The notes under the pieces are model-generated. The model searched no databases. It was not told the DNA's origin and saw nothing but the letters and a program-made list of their open reading frames with translations. This document shows, piece after piece, positions 33,851 through 41,828 of a stretch of DNA of 45,300 nucleotides. The position numbers and the translations under genes are program-made. Positions within the stretch are counted from its first letter, which is position 1. Every line of letters begins with the position of its first letter. Source of the stretch: Paenibacillus flagellatus (GTDB lineage: Bacteria > Bacillota > Bacilli > Paenibacillales > NBRC-103111); the NCBI RefSeq assembly GCF_003217775.1, contig NZ_QJVJ01000023.1, positions 1-45,300 on the forward strand. Reading direction: 5' to 3'.

Positions 33851-35340
33851 TCCACATGCGCCGTCCAAGGGAACATATCGACCGGCTGCGCCTCGACGGT
33901 GCGGAACCCGCCGTCCTCGAGCACGCGCAGGTCGCGCGCCAGCGTCGACGGGTTGCACGACACGTACACGACGCGCGCGGGGCGCATCGCGACGATCGTG
34001 TCGAGCAGCGCGGCGTCGCAGCCTTTGCGCGGCGGGTCGACGACGATGACGTCGGCGCGGATGCCGCGCTCCTGCCACGCGGGCAGCACCTCCTCGGCGC
34101 GGCCCGCCTCGAATACGGCGTTGTCGATGCCGTTCAGCTCCGCGTTCCGCTGCGCGTCGCGGACCGCCTCCGGCACGAGCTCGACGCCGTACACCCGCTT
34201 GGCGCGCCGCGCGAGGAAGAGCGAGATCGTGCCGACGCCGCAGTACGCGTCGATCACGGTCTCCTCGCCGGTCAACCCGGCGTACTCGAGCGCGGCGCCG
34301 TACAGCGCCTCGGTCTGCACCGGGTTGACCTGGTAAAACGAATGCGCGGAGATCGCGAACCGGACGTCGCCGATGGCGTCGTAAATCCGGTCGCGGCCCC
34401 ACAGCACCTTCGTCTCCGGCCCCATGACGGCGCCCGGCGACCCGTCGCTCACGTTGTGGCAGACGCTCTCGACGCCGGGGATCGCCTCCGCGATCTTCGC
34501 CGCGAAGCGCTCCGCCTGGGGCAGCTCCGGCCCCGCCGTGACGAGCACGACCATCGTCTCGCCCGTGCGGTAGCCGGTCTTCACGACGACGTGCCGCAGC
34601 GCCCCGAGCCCGGTGTCCGCATCGTACGCCGGGACGCCCAACTCGCGCGCGATCGCCTTGACGACGCGGACGGCGTCGTCGGCCTCCTCGCTCGCGATCA
34701 GGCACCGGTCGGCGTCGACGATGCGCCGGCTGCCCGCGGCGTAGAAGCCGCCGACGAGGCCGCCTTCGCGCTCGCCGATCGGCACCTGGATCTTGTTGCG
34801 GTACCGCCACGGATCCTTCATCCCGATCGTCGGGCGGACGATCACCGCTCCCTCGCCAGCGGCGCTATCCGCTCCCTCGCCCGCTACGCGCAGCTTGCCG
34901 ATCCGCTGCAGGCTGTCGGCGACTATGCGCCGCTTCGCTGCCAGCTGCGCCTCGTAGCCGAGATGCTGGAGCTGGCAGCCTCCGCACTCGTCGTAGACGG
35001 GGCACGGCGGCACGAGGCGGTCCGCGCTCGCCTCCAGCACCTCGACCAGCTCGGCGTAGCCGAACTGCTTCTTCAGGCCGGTGACGCGCGCCCGTACCCG
35101 CTCGCCCGGCAGCGCCCCGCGAATAAAGAGGGTAAAGCCGTTTGCGCGGCCTACCCCCTCTCCCTCGTGCCCGATGCCGATCACTTCGGCGGTCACCGTC
35201 TCGCCTATCGCTACCGGCTTGGGCGCGGACGACGGCGACTCGCCGCGTCCGCCCTGTGCCCCGCCTCGACCGCCGCCCGGCCGTCCGGCAGCCGTTCCGC
35301 TCCGTTGGGTACGGCCGCCCCGGCCGTTTCGTTGTGCCAC
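33817..35340 (-). CDS. rumA: 23S rRNA (uracil-5-)-methyltransferase, RumA/RlmCD type
   Basis: 507 residues. A basic Gly/Arg-rich N-terminal extension (about 1-35), a TRAM domain (about 42-100), iron-sulfur cysteines C113, C119, C122 (CPVYDECGGC) plus the Cys of DADRC, SAM motif DAYCGVGTISLFLA, and the catalytic SCNPSTLARDL near the end. Known: methylates uridines of 23S rRNA with SAM; in Bacillus the single RlmCD enzyme modifies two positions. The start is GTG with GGAGC 10 bases upstream. It is the last gene of a cbiX-dagK-rumA operon and its 3' end is the likely island attachment site; the reading frame is complete. Confidence 0.92.
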   Translation of the reverse strand: MAQRNGRGGRTQRSGTAAGRPGGGRGGAQGGRGESPSSAPKPVAIGETVTAEVIGIGHEGEGVGRANGFTLFIRGALPGERVRARVTGLKKQFGYAELVEVLEASADRLVPPCPVYDECGGCQLQHLGYEAQLAAKRRIVADSLQRIGKLRVAGEGADSAAGEGAVIVRPTIGMKDPWRYRNKIQVPIGEREGGLVGGFYAAGSRRIVDADRCLIASEEADDAVRVVKAIARELGVPAYDADTGLGALRHVVVKTGYRTGETMVVLVTAGPELPQAERFAAKIAEAIPGVESVCHNVSDGSPGAVMGPETKVLWGRDRIYDAIGDVRFAISAHSFYQVNPVQTEALYGAALEYAGLTGEETVIDAYCGVGTISLFLARRAKRVYGVELVPEAVRDAQRNAELNGIDNAVFEAGRAEEVLPAWQERGIRADVIVVDPPRKGCDAALLDTIVAMRPARVVYVSCNPSTLARDLRVLEDGGFRTVEAQPVDMFPWTAHVECVIGMQRIDT

Positions 35341-35360
35341 GATGTCGTTCGCTCCGTTCG

Positions 35361-36269
35361 TTATTTATAGGTGGACGTGCCGGATTCGTCGACGAATATC
35401 GGCAAATGCTCCGGAAGCACGGAAAACGTGCAGGGCAGCGTCCCGCCGAATTCCCCGTCGAGATTGATCTGCACGTAGTCCGGGGACGTAATCTGCAAGC
35501 TTTGCGTCTTGAAATGAATAATGTGCGGATCGTTCAAATGCTCGCCGCGAAGCGCCGCCGATACGATGCGGATGAATTCCGCCAAGTTGCATTTCCTAAG
35601 AATGAAGACGTCGAGGAGCCCATCGTTCAAGCTCGCGTCCGGCGCCAGCTTCTCGAAGCCGCCGACCGAATTGCTGTTGCAGATCAGGAACATCATCACT
35701 TCCTCGTGGATGTCCTGCTCCTTCGACCGGATGTTCAGCTCGATCGGCCGAAGCCGCGGCAGCTTCTCGAGCCCCTTCATGTAATACGCGAGCTGGCCGA
35801 TCACCGTCTTCAGCTTGCTCGGCACCTCGTACGTCAGCTCCGTCAGCGAGCCGCCGCCGGCGATATTGATGAAATACCGCTGGTTCACCTTGCCGACGTC
35901 GATCGTCCGCGTATGCTGCTGCAAAATAAGATCGACCGCGAATTCCCAATGCTTCGGAATGCCGAGCGCCCGGGCGAAGTCGTTCGTTGTGCCGAGCGGC
36001 AATATGCCGAGCGGAGGCCGGTGGCTCTTCTCCGCCATGCCGTTGATCACTTCATACAGCGTCCCGTCGCCGCCGGCGGCGATGACGACGTCGAACCCCC
36101 GCTCCACCGCCTCGGCCGCCGCCAGCGTAGCGTCGCCTTCGCCGGACGTCGCGTGCGTCGACGTCTCCAGCCCGCCCCGCTCCAACCGCTGCAGGATCTC
36201 GGGCAGCCTCCGCTTCATCTCTTCCCGACCGGACGTCGGATTGTAGATCAATCTGGCCCGTTTCGCCAT
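35361..36269 (-). CDS. dagK: Diacylglycerol kinase family lipid kinase (DagK/YerQ)
   Basis: 302 residues. YNPTSG at 9-14, the GGDGTLYEVINGM nucleotide-binding motif (about 66-78), LPLGTTNDFARALG, and a C-terminal beta-rich domain (VQINLDGEF). Known: soluble Gram-positive DgkB-type kinases phosphorylate diacylglycerol for phospholipid recycling. The neighbour order with rumA matches yerQ-yefA in B. subtilis. The start at 36269 has GGGGGA eight bases upstream; a longer open frame upstream is the shadow of cbiX. Its start lies 22 bases inside the cbiX end. Confidence 0.9.
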   Translation of the reverse strand: MAKRARLIYNPTSGREEMKRRLPEILQRLERGGLETSTHATSGEGDATLAAAEAVERGFDVVIAAGGDGTLYEVINGMAEKSHRPPLGILPLGTTNDFARALGIPKHWEFAVDLILQQHTRTIDVGKVNQRYFINIAGGGSLTELTYEVPSKLKTVIGQLAYYMKGLEKLPRLRPIELNIRSKEQDIHEEVMMFLICNSNSVGGFEKLAPDASLNDGLLDVFILRKCNLAEFIRIVSAALRGEHLNDPHIIHFKTQSLQITSPDYVQINLDGEFGGTLPCTFSVLPEHLPIFVDESGTSTYK

Positions 36270-37072
36270 CGACCCATTCCCCCATCTATCTGAACTGTCG
36301 ATCCGGACAGCCGGCGAAGCGCTTCGCCCGCCGTCCGTTCCATCCACCGGGACACGGACGGGTGCGGCAGCAGCGCGGCGCCGTCGTACCGGTAGCGGAA
36401 TCCTTCCAACCGCTGCGGGATCACTTGTTCCGTAAAATAACCCGTACTCAAAAACAGCGGAGCGACCAAAATGTCGCCGTCCGGGTCGTCCGCCAGCCAG
36501 TCGCGCATCGCGTCCCGCGTCTCGTCCGGCAGCAGCAGCGCCGTCCGAACGTCCGCGAAGCCGCCCGCCTCGCGCAATCTGTCCGCGACGCCGCCCATAC
36601 CGCGCTTCCAGCGCGCGTAAAATTCCGGCAGCTCGCTGCCGTGGCCGACGAGCAGCACCCTCTCCCGATCGGGCCGCGAAGACAAGCCGCGCAGACGCTC
36701 CAGCACCATGTCCGCCACGATCGGGTCGTCGTCGAGCGGCTCGCACATGTGGACCCGCGCCATCACGCGAAACGGCTCCAAATCCGTCTCCGTCGACGGC
36801 GCCGGCAAGTCGCCGAGCGCATACCGGATTTCGTCCACGTGCGTGCTCCCCTTCGAGACGAACAGCGGGACGACGATCAGATCGGTCACGCCCTCCGCTT
36901 CGAGCGCGTCGATGCCGTCCTGTATGAGCCGGCCTTCGACGATTTCGAGGAACGAGGAGACGACCGGCACCGGCTCGTCCAGCCGAACGTCCGCCACCGC
37001 CCCGTCGACGAGCTTGACCCATTCCGTGCTTCGGGATCCGTGGCTGATGACGAGAACGCCTGCTTTGCCCAT
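36248..37072 (-). CDS. CbiX/sirohydrochlorin chelatase-like protein
   Basis: 274 residues with two CbiX-like halves: first ISHGSRSTEW (about 10-19) and VPLFVSKGSTHVDEIR, second LLVGHGSELPEF and VAPLFLSTGYFTEQ. His in HGSR/HGSE is the usual metal ligand. Known: chelatases insert Co or Fe into sirohydrochlorin for B12 or siroheme. No other tetrapyrrole genes are nearby, so the substrate is not certain. Start at 37072 with GGAAAGGG eight bases upstream. First gene of the operon from the promoter at 37105. Confidence 0.82.
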   Translation of the reverse strand: MGKAGVLVISHGSRSTEWVKLVDGAVADVRLDEPVPVVSSFLEIVEGRLIQDGIDALEAEGVTDLIVVPLFVSKGSTHVDEIRYALGDLPAPSTETDLEPFRVMARVHMCEPLDDDPIVADMVLERLRGLSSRPDRERVLLVGHGSELPEFYARWKRGMGGVADRLREAGGFADVRTALLLPDETRDAMRDWLADDPDGDILVAPLFLSTGYFTEQVIPQRLEGFRYRYDGAALLPHPSVSRWMERTAGEALRRLSGSTVQIDGGMGRWRNGPD

Positions 37073-37104
37073 GCGCGACACCCTTTCCGCCTGCAATCAT
37101 TACC

Positions 37105-37133
37105 ATGCTATCGAAACCGGTTGCGAAAGTCAA
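37105..37133 (-). promoter_or_regulatory. Promoter of the cbiX-dagK-rumA operon
   Basis: On the minus strand TTGACT, 17-base spacer, TAGCAT (five and four of six consensus bases). About 30 bases before the cbiX ATG. Confidence 0.65.
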
Positions 37134-37162
37134 TTCGCCTCCCCCGTCCCGCTCGCGAACGC

Positions 37163-37191
37163 AAAAAATCCCGCTCCCGGAGGAGAAGGAT
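37163..37191 (-). terminator. Terminator of yerC
   Basis: On the minus strand an imperfect stem TCCTTCTCC/GGGAGCGGGA with a short loop, followed by TTTTTT. About 60 bases after the yerC stop. Confidence 0.55.
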
Positions 37192-37250
37192 TCGAGCGAA
37201 TCGGTTATGGGACGCGGAAAGCGCCCGACCGTCTCGAGTATGGAGGATGG

Positions 37251-37541
37251 TTAGCGGCCGAGCCGCTCCAGCGCCATCTTGTAGCCGTCGTTGCCGTAAT
37301 TCAAGCAGCGCTTTACGCGCGAGATGGTCGCCGTGCTCGCTCCCGTCTCGGCTTCGATCTGATTGTACGTGCTCCCTTTGCCAAGCATGCGAGCCACTTC
37401 AAGCCGCTGCGACAGCGATTGGATCTCGTTCACCGTGCACAGGTCGTCGAAAAAAATGTAGCACTCTTCGACCGATTTCAACGTCAACACCGCTTCGAAC
37501 AATTGGTCGATCGATTTATCGTTCAGTTTTTTCAACTGCAT
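37251..37541 (-). CDS. yerC: YerC/YecD family TrpR-related protein
   Basis: 96 residues, the usual length. The TrpR-like core runs from LCTVNEIQSLSQRLEVARML (helices) into GSTYNQIEAETGASTATISR (HTH, about 56-76), then VKRCLNYGNDGY. Known: a DNA-binding protein family of unclear regulon found across Bacillales. GAGGG precedes the ATG by five bases. Monocistronic by position (own terminator downstream). Confidence 0.93.
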   Translation of the reverse strand: MQLKKLNDKSIDQLFEAVLTLKSVEECYIFFDDLCTVNEIQSLSQRLEVARMLGKGSTYNQIEAETGASTATISRVKRCLNYGNDGYKMALERLGR

Positions 37542-37868
37542 TTTTCCCTCAACCCCTATTTCCTGTCTTGCTTTACCTGTTTCGACATGCGGAGCCGGTT
37601 TCCTTCCTTTACGTTGGCAAAACGTTAAAATTTCTATGCGTTACCCGGCTAAATCAACTCCCGCCATCTCCCGCCGAACGGCCTCCCGCGCCGTTTTTGA
37701 CCGCTATTCGGGGAGAGAAAAAAAGGGCGCAGCGCTCGCCCATTTCCCCTCGAAACCGGGCCGATTCCCGAACTCGGCGCGGCAAACCGGGCATTCGTCC
37801 AATCCAAACATTCGCCTACCACATAAAGTAACATATCACTATACTCCCATAAAAGGAATGTGAACCGA
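37542..37868. other. Intergenic region with minus-strand terminator-like hairpin
   Basis: It separates divergent genes, so promoters for yerC and the next gene should lie here, but I cannot pick clear ones. At 37717-37741 a hairpin (GGGCG/CGCCC on the minus strand) is followed by TTTTTTT. A 35-codon minus-strand frame with CPVC covers it and is probably not a gene. Confidence 0.5.
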
Positions 37869-38378
37869 GTGAATCGACAACAATGGCCAGTTTGGCAGGA
37901 CCATCGGGATTCCCGGAACATGGGCGCCTACCCGGGGGCCGGACCGGGCGCCTATCCGACGGAATCGTTCGGCTACTCCCCTCAGCCGTACGGGCAGCAG
38001 CTCCCCGCCGTTCAAGAAACCTTGCCGACCGCGGGGGGCGGCGGTGGCGGCGGTGGTGGCGGCGGTGGCGGTCTGCTCTCCAACTTCAACTTCAAAGACA
38101 TCAAGTCGGTCATCGACCGGATGGGCGGCATCGACGGCGTCATAGCGACCGTAGGCAAGGTGCAAAAAATCGTCAGCAGCATCCAGCAAATGCAGCCGAT
38201 GCTCAAGCTGCTCATGACGATGCTGCCGGGCAAATCGAAGGCAAGCGACACCGCCGACGACGGCGAATGGAAACGCCCGCGACGGCGCAAACGCCGCAAG
38301 CGGAAAGGGAGGAAAAAAGCGCACACCCGCTCTTTGGTCTACAAGCAGAGAAGGCGAACGGCTCGCCGATACCGGTAA
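37869..38378 (+). CDS. Gly-tract protein, possibly VrrA/YqfQ-like
   Basis: 169 residues from the GTG at 37869 (AAAAGGA about 11 bases upstream); a GTG at 37860 is an alternative but too close to the AAGGA. The N-terminal 50 residues are Gly/Pro/Tyr/Gln-rich; then 13 consecutive Gly; then an amphipathic helical segment (FNFKDIKSVIDRMGG..IQQMQPMLKLLM, about 70-115); then a very basic tail of Arg and Lys. The layout (low-complexity start, hydrophobic helical middle, charged end) is like YqfQ/VrrA coat-type proteins, but I cannot confirm the family. The basic tail would suit binding to acidic polymers. Confidence 0.55.
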   Translation: MNRQQWPVWQDHRDSRNMGAYPGAGPGAYPTESFGYSPQPYGQQLPAVQETLPTAGGGGGGGGGGGGGLLSNFNFKDIKSVIDRMGGIDGVIATVGKVQKIVSSIQQMQPMLKLLMTMLPGKSKASDTADDGEWKRPRRRKRRKRKGRKKAHTRSLVYKQRRRTARRYR

Positions 38379-38413
38379 TCGCTCGAACAACCGGCCGTCC
38401 CGGCGGCCGGACG

Positions 38414-38456
38414 AATAGCCCGTTCCGATCGTAGACGACGATCGGGACGGGCTATT
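38414..38456. terminator. Shared terminator between convergent genes
   Basis: AATAGCCCGT.CCGATCGT pairs with ACGATCGG.ACGGGCTATT around AGACG. A long stem with one bulge, between the stops of two convergent genes. T-runs are short. Confidence 0.65.
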
Positions 38457-38481
38457 CTCGGCGTTATGCGCCTTGCGTTCG

Positions 38482-39765
38482 TTATACCCAGCCGCGAAGA
38501 CGGCTCGCTTCGGCGTACTTTTGCACGCCGACCATATAGGCGGCGAGGCGAGGCGTGATCGAGCGGCTTTTGGCCATATTCAGCACTTTGTGCACCGCTT
38601 CGACCATCTTGTCTTCGAGCTTCCGGTTCACTTCTTCTTCCGTCCAATAATAGCCCTGGTTGTTCTGAACCCATTCGAAGTACGATACGGTGACGCCGCC
38701 CGCATTGGCCAGCACGTCCGGCACGACGAGCACGCCGCGTTCGTGCAGCTTCTCGGACGCCTCCAGGGAGGTCGGGCCGTTCGCCGCTTCGACGATCATC
38801 TTCGCCCGAATGTCGCCGACGTTTTCGTTCGTGATCTGGTTTTCGAGCGCCGCCGGGACAAGCACGTCGCACGGCTGCATCAGAAACTCGGCGTTCGACA
38901 GACGCTTGCTGAACAGGTTCGTCACGCTGCCGAACGAATCGCGGCGGTCCAGCAAATACGGGACGTCGAGCCCTTTCTCGTCGAAAATGCCGCCGTGGAC
39001 ATCGCTGATGCCGACGATGGTCGCTCCCCATTGATCGAGAATTTCGGCCAAATGACTGCCGACGTTGCCGAAGCCTTGGATGCAAACCTTCAAGCCTTGA
39101 ATGTTCAGCCCTTGAAGCTTGGCCGCCTCCCGGATCGATATCGCCACGCCGAACGACGTCGCTTTCTCGCGTCCTTGCGACCCGCCGAGCACGAGCGGCT
39201 TGCCGGTGATGAATCCGGGCGAATCGTACTCGCGGATGCGGCTGTATTCGTCAAGCATCCAGGCCATGATTTGCGCGTTCGTATACACGTCGGGAGCCGG
39301 AATGTCTTTGTTCGGGCCGACGATTTGGCTGATCGCCCGCACGTACCCGCGTGCGAGCCTCTCCACTTCGCCGAGCGACATCGTGCGCGGATCGCAAATA
39401 ATGCCGCCTTTGCCGCCGCCGTACGGCAGGTCGAAAATACCGCACTTGAGCGTCATCCATAACGAAAGCGCCGACACTTCCTCCGCCGTCACGCTCGGAT
39501 GGAAGCGGATGCCGCCCTTCGTCGGGCCGACGGCGTCCGTATGCTGCGCCCGGTAGCCGGTAAATACTTTGACCTGACCGTCGTCCATCCGTACCGGAAT
39601 GCGGACGGTCAACAGCCGAAGCGGTTCCTTGAGCAGCTCGAAGTAGCCTTCGCCGTAGCCGAGACGCTCCAGCGCCTCGTGCACCACCTTCTGCGTCGAT
39701 TCCAATACCCCTTCGCTGAGAGGCGGTTGATTGGCCCCCATCAAAATGCGTTTGTTTGCGCTCAT
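38482..39765 (-). CDS. Glutamate dehydrogenase (RocG/GudB type)
   Basis: 427 residues, usual for hexameric NAD-dependent enzymes. GGIRFHPSV, LKCGIFDLPYGGGKGG with the substrate Lys residues (about 95-120), KDIPAPDVYT, and the nucleotide fold VCIQGFGNVGSHLAE. Known: interconverts glutamate and 2-oxoglutarate plus ammonia. The start is MSANKRI at 39765 with AAGGTG five bases upstream. A TTGACA promoter candidate lies upstream. Monocistronic by position. Confidence 0.93.
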   Translation of the reverse strand: MSANKRILMGANQPPLSEGVLESTQKVVHEALERLGYGEGYFELLKEPLRLLTVRIPVRMDDGQVKVFTGYRAQHTDAVGPTKGGIRFHPSVTAEEVSALSLWMTLKCGIFDLPYGGGKGGIICDPRTMSLGEVERLARGYVRAISQIVGPNKDIPAPDVYTNAQIMAWMLDEYSRIREYDSPGFITGKPLVLGGSQGREKATSFGVAISIREAAKLQGLNIQGLKVCIQGFGNVGSHLAEILDQWGATIVGISDVHGGIFDEKGLDVPYLLDRRDSFGSVTNLFSKRLSNAEFLMQPCDVLVPAALENQITNENVGDIRAKMIVEAANGPTSLEASEKLHERGVLVVPDVLANAGGVTVSYFEWVQNNQGYYWTEEEVNRKLEDKMVEAVHKVLNMAKSRSITPRLAAYMVGVQKYAEASRLRGWV

Positions 39766-39815
39766 CGTTTCACCTTGTTTCACTAGTGATGGTATGAAGC
39801 CTCTATCCTATGTTC

Positions 39816-39844
39816 AGTTAACGATACTTAACACGACATGTCAA
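39816..39844 (-). promoter_or_regulatory. Candidate promoter of the glutamate dehydrogenase gene
   Basis: On the minus strand a perfect TTGACA, 17-base spacer, and a weak -10 (TTAACT). About 50 bases before the ATG. The weak -10 suggests an activator or another spacing. Confidence 0.4.
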
Positions 39845-39862
39845 GTACCAAACGCCATCTTC

Positions 39863-40765
39863 TCAGGCCGTTCCGGGCCGAAAAATGGCCTTGAGCGCCT
39901 CGTCCGCGGTTTCGTACCGAAAACGGAAGCCGTGCTCGAGCGCAGCCTTCGGCAGCACGCGCTGTCCGGTAAGCAGTAGGTCCGCCATCTCCCCGAACGC
40001 AAGCCGGAAGGCGAAGCCGGGCACCGGCAGCCAGTGCGGCCGGTGCAAGGCGGCGGCGAGCGCCCGCCCGAACGCGTCGTTCGTGACCGGGTTCGGTGCC
40101 GTCGCGTTGACGGGGCCCGCGATATCGTCCCGCTCGATGCAATGACGGATCAACCGGACGATGTCGTCGATATGAATCCAGCTTACCCACTGCCGCCCGG
40201 TGCCGACGCGTCCGCCGACGCCGAGCTTGTAGGGCAGCGCCATTAGCGGCAGCGCGCCTCCGTCGTCGCCCAGTACGAGACCGACGCGAAGCTTCACGAG
40301 CCGTGGGGCCGGGATCGCGTCCGCCGCCCGTTCCCATTCGACGACGACGCCGGACAAAAAATCGACGACGCGGGGAGGGCTCGTCTCGTCATAAACGTCC
40401 GTCTCCGACGTCCCGTATACGGACATGCCCGAGCCGTTCACGACGACCTTCGGCTTGTTCTCGAGCGCGCCGACAAGCTCCGCCAGCTTCGCGGCCGTTT
40501 CAAGCCGGGATTGCAGTACGCGGCGCTTCGCCTTGTCCGTCCATCGCTGATTAATCGATTCTCCCGACAAATTGACGATCGCGTCCAACCCTTCGAGATG
40601 GTCCCGGTTGGCGGTCAGCTCGTCCCATGCGATCGTGCGCCGCTCGCCGCGGATGCCCCCCGACGTCTTGCGGGAGATCAGGATCGTCTCGTCCCCGCAC
40701 GATTCCAAATAACGGACGAGCCGCCGGCCGATAAACCCGGTCCCCCCGCCTATGGCGATTTTCAT
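39863..40765 (-). CDS. TIGR01777-family NAD(P)-binding epimerase-like protein (YfhF/YfcH type)
   Basis: 300 residues. Rossmann motif GGGTGFIGRRLVRYL at 6-20; NLSGESINQRW typical of the family (about 70-80); GSGMSVYG; a C-terminal conserved segment FRYETADEALKAIF. Known: an extended-SDR protein with unknown substrate, widespread in Firmicutes and proteobacteria. Start at 40765 with AAAGGA 11 bases upstream. It lies in the same direction as the dehydrogenase but 97 bases away with a promoter between. Confidence 0.88.
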   Translation of the reverse strand: MKIAIGGGTGFIGRRLVRYLESCGDETILISRKTSGGIRGERRTIAWDELTANRDHLEGLDAIVNLSGESINQRWTDKAKRRVLQSRLETAAKLAELVGALENKPKVVVNGSGMSVYGTSETDVYDETSPPRVVDFLSGVVVEWERAADAIPAPRLVKLRVGLVLGDDGGALPLMALPYKLGVGGRVGTGRQWVSWIHIDDIVRLIRHCIERDDIAGPVNATAPNPVTNDAFGRALAAALHRPHWLPVPGFAFRLAFGEMADLLLTGQRVLPKAALEHGFRFRYETADEALKAIFRPGTA

Positions 40766-40832
40766 GTACCGCACCGTCCTTTGCCCGTGATACCTTATTT
40801 TACCATAGGTTTCGGACGACAACACGTTCTAT

Positions 40833-40862
40833 AAAACAAAGAAGGCCCCGTAAGGAGCCTTC
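40833..40862 (-). terminator. Terminator of the 24-aa peptide gene
   Basis: On the minus strand GAAGGCTCC pairs with GGGGCCTTC (one mismatch) around TTAC, followed by TTTGTTTT. Confidence 0.75.
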
Positions 40863-40952
40863 GGCGGCACACAACGACAGCGGCGTGTTTTCGGTCGGTT
40901 TCCGGCGAGTCCGTCTCTTCAACGCACGGTTAGCGAATGCCCGAATCGCGGA

Positions 40953-41027
40953 TTACAGCAGCCATTGCAGGAGATCGATCAAAGCCGACAAGCCTCCGCC
41001 GATCGCGACGCCGATTACGTGCTGCAT
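40953..41027 (-). CDS. 24-residue hydrophobic peptide
   Basis: Reads MQHVIGVAIGGGLSALIDLLQWLL. It has a good ribosome binding site (GAGGAGG about 11 bases before the ATG), a stop codon, and its own intrinsic terminator about 90 bases further on. The peptide is one amphipathic or membrane helix. Such short peptides can be type I toxins, membrane modulators or signals, but no antisense RNA or partner is identified here. It stands alone between the epimerase and the sortase. Small size makes it uncertain. Confidence 0.5.
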   Translation of the reverse strand: MQHVIGVAIGGGLSALIDLLQWLL

Positions 41028-41101
41028 AAATCGAACAGCCTCCTCTCGTTGCAACGGTTTGTCGCTAGTATGCCCGATTAAAGCTAAACATACACGGCCG
41101 C

Positions 41102-41752
41102 TTATATGAGATCATCGCCTTCATAAGGGTACGCGTACATAATATAACGTTCGGGAGCATCCCCCACGTAGCGAAACGGATAGCAAGTCGTCACAACTAA
41201 CACTTCCGTTCCCATGGGGCCAATTACCGTCGTATCGTCTTTATCCACGATGTCCGTGCTTTTGATTTCGTACTCGAACGTACCGTATGGCAGCTTGACG
41301 ATAAATCGGTCTCCGACCGCCAGCTTGTCGAAGTTTCGAAAAACGATATCCCGATGCCCGGACAGCACGATTTGTTCGCCATCCGAAGGAAATACGCTTG
41401 CGCTGTAGTGGCCGACTCCTTTGTCAAGCATCTCCTCGTCCGTACCTTCAATGATCGGAAGATCGGCTTTCAGCTTGGGGATTTGCAGGATCCCGATCAC
41501 ATCGTTCGGCTTAGGGTCGAACGCCTTTCGGTCGGCAAGCGGCGCTGATTCGGGTGCGGATTCAGCCTTACCTGCTAGAGACACTTGCTCTTCCTCTACG
41601 TAAAGGTCCCCTTCGCGCGACATATCAATCAAAACGTTCGCTTGCGCCATCGCTTTGTTGATGCTCGTTCGATGCTCCGCATATTGGAATATGGCTAGAG
41701 ACAGGATAATCGTACCCGATATCGCCAGAATGGCGCCAAGAATCTTTCGCAT
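41102..41752 (-). CDS. srtD: Class D sortase
   Basis: 216 residues. N-terminal membrane anchor (about 3-22, type II), then the sortase fold: IPKLKADLPIIEGT, the catalytic His in LSGHRD (about 132), Cys in TTCYP (about 188), and Arg in APERYIMYAY. The start at 41752 follows GGAAGGG with five bases spacing. Known: class D sortases of Bacillus anchor proteins with LPNTA-type signals. The neighbour at 41829-45209 ends with LPNTA, so it is the probable substrate. A hairpin lies between the two genes. Confidence 0.88.
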   Translation of the reverse strand: MRKILGAILAISGTIILSLAIFQYAEHRTSINKAMAQANVLIDMSREGDLYVEEEQVSLAGKAESAPESAPLADRKAFDPKPNDVIGILQIPKLKADLPIIEGTDEEMLDKGVGHYSASVFPSDGEQIVLSGHRDIVFRNFDKLAVGDRFIVKLPYGTFEYEIKSTDIVDKDDTTVIGPMGTEVLVVTTCYPFRYVGDAPERYIMYAYPYEGDDLI

Positions 41753-41775
41753 ATGATCCCTTCCGTTTCCATAAA

Positions 41776-41820
41776 GGAAAAGCAAACACATCGCTCCGAG
41801 GAGAACGTGCTTGCTTTTCC
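41776..41820 (-). terminator. Hairpin between surface protein and sortase genes
   Basis: On the minus strand GGAAAAGCAA.CAC pairs with GTG.TTGCTTTTCC around about 20 bases, followed by TTTAT. It would lower sortase expression relative to its substrate. Confidence 0.7.
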
Positions 41821-41828
41821 GTTAGCAA

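Noticed and set aside
33785..34810. N-terminal part of a long minus-strand frame ending at 33659
   Set aside because: Arg-rich shadow of rumA in another frame. Only the last 41 codons lie outside rumA and are listed separately as a possible remnant.
33832..35370. 512-codon plus-strand open frame
   Set aside because: Antisense to rumA, whose catalytic motifs are intact. High GC content lengthens shadow frames here.
36270..37133. Upstream extension of the dagK frame
   Set aside because: Overlaps cbiX in another frame; the real start at 36269 has a ribosome binding site and the family N-terminus.
37704..37811. 35-codon minus-strand frame with CPVC
   Set aside because: It contains a terminator-like hairpin, has only one Cys pair and a weak ribosome binding site.
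36362..37831. 489-codon plus-strand open frame
   Set aside because: Antisense to cbiX and yerC, with Arg-rich shadow composition and no ribosome binding site.
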